Shown: in pieces, positions 21,294 to 21,311 of the stretch
Numbering within the stretch: position 1 is the stretch's first letter
Layout: every line of letters starts with the position of its first letter
Assembly: GCA_964532735.1 (NCBI GenBank)
Contig: CAZHKK010000013.1
Span: 1 to 21,311 of the forward strand
Reading direction: 5' to 3'
DNA length: 21,311 bases
Origin: JAJXYN01 sp964532735
GTDB lineage: Bacteria; Patescibacteriota; Patescibacteriia; JAGPKW01
Program-made: the position numbers and the translations under genes
The notes under the pieces: generated by a model
What the model was told of the DNA's origin: nothing
The model's database searches: none
The model's input: the letters and a program-made list of their open reading frames with translations, nothing else

Positions 21294-21311
21294 ATTCGCC
21301 GAAGTTTTAAC

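Noticed and set aside
1..21311. CRISPR array or alternative genetic code (TGA as glycine)
   Set aside because: No regularly spaced repeats were found. All conserved genes read through without internal TGA, and conserved glycines use GGN codons, so the standard bacterial code fits.

Overview
The window is strongly AT-rich with compact, mostly minus-strand genes, short intergenic gaps and almost no G-rich ribosome-binding sites. Gene content suggests a small-genome bacterium of the Candidate Phyla Radiation (Patescibacteria/Parcubacteria type): an ECF sigma factor with a membrane partner, a short RmlA, a PEGA-domain surface protein, a standalone VirD4/TraD-like ATPase, and giant-gap-free polysaccharide genes with CBM-like and GT-C-like membrane proteins. 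The lineage is an inference from family resemblance; no rRNA is present. The standard bacterial code fits: complete, well-conserved reading frames end at TAA, TAG and TGA.

Layout. 1-906 (minus): a family 2 glycosyltransferase running off the left edge. 994-3193 (minus): an ECF sigma factor followed by a membrane-anchored probable anti-sigma factor; its promoter diverges from that of a tRNA-dihydrouridine synthase (3354-4346, plus). 4369-7179 (minus): a four-gene operon in the order zinc-ribbon protein, bL25, DUF3048 protein, bL31, driven by a clear promoter at 7221-7249. 7284-10525 (minus): a hydrophilic/amphipathic protein of unknown function followed by a large membrane-anchored DNA-translocase-type ATPase. 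10627-10701 (minus): tRNA-Glu(UUC) with encoded CCA, its own promoter and its own terminator. 10878-12341 (plus): an ABC-F ATPase. 12371-12916 (minus) and 12985-14304 (plus): a YgjP-like zinc metallopeptidase and a PEGA/beta-propeller surface protein, transcribed from overlapping divergent promoters.

14331-21127 (all minus) reads as an envelope/polysaccharide region: short nucleotide-sugar pyrophosphorylase (RmlA-like), family 4 glycosyltransferase, membrane-anchored phospholipase D-like protein, a membrane protein with a carbohydrate-binding-like ectodomain, and a polytopic GT-C-like membrane protein that overlaps it by 8 bases.

The most interesting object is at 16371-16626 on the minus strand, in the only long gap between genes. 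It is a roughly 256-nt, well-folded RNA with a near-perfect sigma-70 promoter (TTGACA, 17-base spacer, TATTAT), at least seven good helices including UUCG- and GAAA-capped hairpins, and a strong intrinsic terminator. The glycosyltransferase downstream has its own promoter, so this looks like an independent non-coding RNA gene. I do not recognise it as 6S, tmRNA, SRP RNA, RNase P RNA or a known riboswitch.

Other signals: a recurrent TATGTT-type extended -10 element at six promoters, terminator hairpins that overlap stop codons at nearly every gene end, a REP-like GC-rich hairpin at 956-984, and a cluster of three AGTTGTAAAC repeats near the right edge.
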